This document shows, one piece after another, positions 62,841 to 64,000 of a stretch of 64,000 nt of DNA. Below the pieces are notes generated by a model, which had not been told where the DNA came from, made no database searches, and saw nothing but the letters and a program-made list of their open reading frames with translations. Where the stretch lies: the NCBI RefSeq assembly GCF_001641265.1, contig NW_020167554.1:94724-158723 (forward strand), in the 5' to 3' direction. Made by a program: the position numbers and the translations under genes. Origin of the DNA: Pseudogymnoascus destructans (taxonomy: Eukaryota > Ascomycota > Leotiomycetes > Thelebolales > Thelebolaceae). The first letter of the stretch is position 1; each line of letters starts with the position of its first letter.

Positions 62841-64000
62841 TCGATTTCGGTCAAGTAGGGGGGGGTGTGTTTTTGAGTTGGGGTGACGGGAGGTGAAGGG
62901 ATGTTATAGGGGTAATTTTTGGAGAGGAAAAGAATGGCGTATTCAGATACGAGAGATAGAGACGAATTTTGGGTGATGGAGGGGGGGTTATATAAAGGCA
63001 GTAATTATAATGGACGAGATATTATTTTTGGGAATAAGATGGGTCAATAAAAGGTTTAATATTGTTAATAGGGTAGTTATATGAGACGAACGTAATGGGG
63101 TTTTTGGAATTTTGATAGGGTTTTATATAAGGGAAACGGGGAGTGAAATGGGAAGTGAGAGGCAGTTAGATGGGGAGTTGGAAGGTTTGAACAGGAAGTG
63201 AGTTTTAATGAAGCGAGAAGTAAAATGGGAAGTAGGGAGAGGGAGTTAAATGGGGAGTGGTAGAGTTTAAAGGGAGAGTGGGAGGAGGGAAAGGGAGTTA
63301 AACGGGGAGTGGTAGAGTTTAAAGGGAGAGTGGGAGGAGGGAAAGGGAGTTAAACGGGGAGTGGTAGAGTTTAAAGGGAGAGTGGGAGGAGGGAAAGGGG
63401 AAGTGAAGTAGGAAGTGAGAGAGGGGAGGTGGAGTGGGAAGTGAAGTGGGAAGTGAGAGAGGGTTGAAGATGAAGTGAGAGTTGGGGAAATGGGAAGGGA
63501 GAGGATAGTATGGGGATAAACGGGGAAGTGAGAGGGTGGTAACGGGAGTTTTAGGGTTAGGGAGTAAATGGGGAATGAATAAGGGTGAAATGGGAAGTAA
63601 GGATGGTTGAATGGTGAGTGAGAGAATAGTGAAGGAGTGTGGTAGGGATGAAGTGTGAGTGAGAGTTAAGGAAGGGTGGGTGAGAGGGTAGAGAAGTGTG
63701 AGTGAGAGGGTAGAGAAGCGTGAGTGAGAGTGGTAAGGTTGAAGGGTTAGTGAGAGTGTTTAGGGTTTAAGGGTGAATGAGAGAAGGGGTGAATGAGAGA
63801 GGGGGAGTAAGAGTGAGTGAGAGGAGCGTGAGTGAGAGGGGCGTGAGTGAGAGGGGGGGAGTGGGGTGAGTGAGGAGGGGTGTGAGTGAGAAGGGGTGTG
63901 AATGAGAGGAAGTGTAAGTGAGAGGAGTGTGAATAGGGAGCGTGAGTGGGGGGAGTGTGTTAGGGGAGTGTGAATGAGAGGTAGGGAAGTGTGAGAGAGA
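62841..64000. repeat. G-rich subterminal low-complexity sequence
   Basis: The plus strand is strongly G/A-rich with drifting units such as GTGAGTGAGAGGG and a 62-bp tandem segment (GGAGTGGTAGAGTTTAAAGG at 63258, 63308 and 63358). TTAGGGTTAGGG occurs at 63551 (also 62275). Purine richness on the strand running to the right fits the approach to a telomere. No genes. Confidence 0.7.

Overview
The window looks like a chromosome arm of a filamentous ascomycete (Pezizomycotina). Evidence: short GT..AG introns (about 44-95 nt), host genes of ascomycete type (a WetA-like conidiation regulator, an Nce102-like MARVEL protein, a PNGase A-like glycoamidase), and fungal transposon families (Ty1/copia, Ty3/gypsy, pogo/Fot, hAT). 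The species cannot be named from sequence alone. The right end is probably subtelomeric: telomere-linked-helicase-like genes, satellite-like arrays, interstitial TTAGGG pairs and a G-rich low-complexity end.

Layout. 1-9.5 kb: a minisatellite, a small Cys-rich DUF3716-like ORF and a degenerate copia element on the minus strand, broken by nested solo LTRs of two families (LTR1, 475 bp; LTR2, about 925 bp), most with readable 5-bp target duplications. 9.5-31 kb: host region with the PNGase A-like gene, a repeat-rich orphan, the Nce102-like gene and wetA, followed by about 5 kb of minisatellites and gene remnants. 31-33.7 kb: a truncated pogo-like transposase, an LTR1 fragment and a gypsy 5' LTR with partial gag. 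34-40.8 kb and 52.9-63 kb: two copies of one segment containing (i) a large protein with zinc fingers, a tyrosine-recombinase-like core and, in copy B, a RecQ-type helicase; (ii) 153-bp tandem repeats; (iii) a TET/JBP-like 2-oxoglutarate/Fe(II) dioxygenase; (iv) an array of 162-182 bp repeats. Copy A has lost the helicase half, replaced by an LTR1. Copy B has lost the dioxygenase frame at its metal-binding motif.

Between the two copies (40.8-51.8 kb) lie two nested hAT transposons, the most unusual part of the window. Each carries, besides its transposase, a divergent pair of genes: a histone H3-like protein and a Lys-rich/acidic protein of unknown family. The pair shares exon phases and a promoter gap of about 390 bp in both elements. 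The inner element (42647-47753) sits in the outer transposase with a perfect 8-bp target duplication, and removing it restores an open transposase frame. The two elements have different termini, so the histone cassette appears to be stable cargo of diverged hAT families. Introns of different genes within one element resemble each other but not those of the other element.

How the genes may work together (inference): a transposon-encoded H3 variant with position 9 changed from Lys to Arg, plus a candidate dedicated partner, could alter chromatin on the element. The recombinase-helicase and DNA-dioxygenase pair could be a second mobile or subtelomere-maintaining system that acts on DNA methylation.
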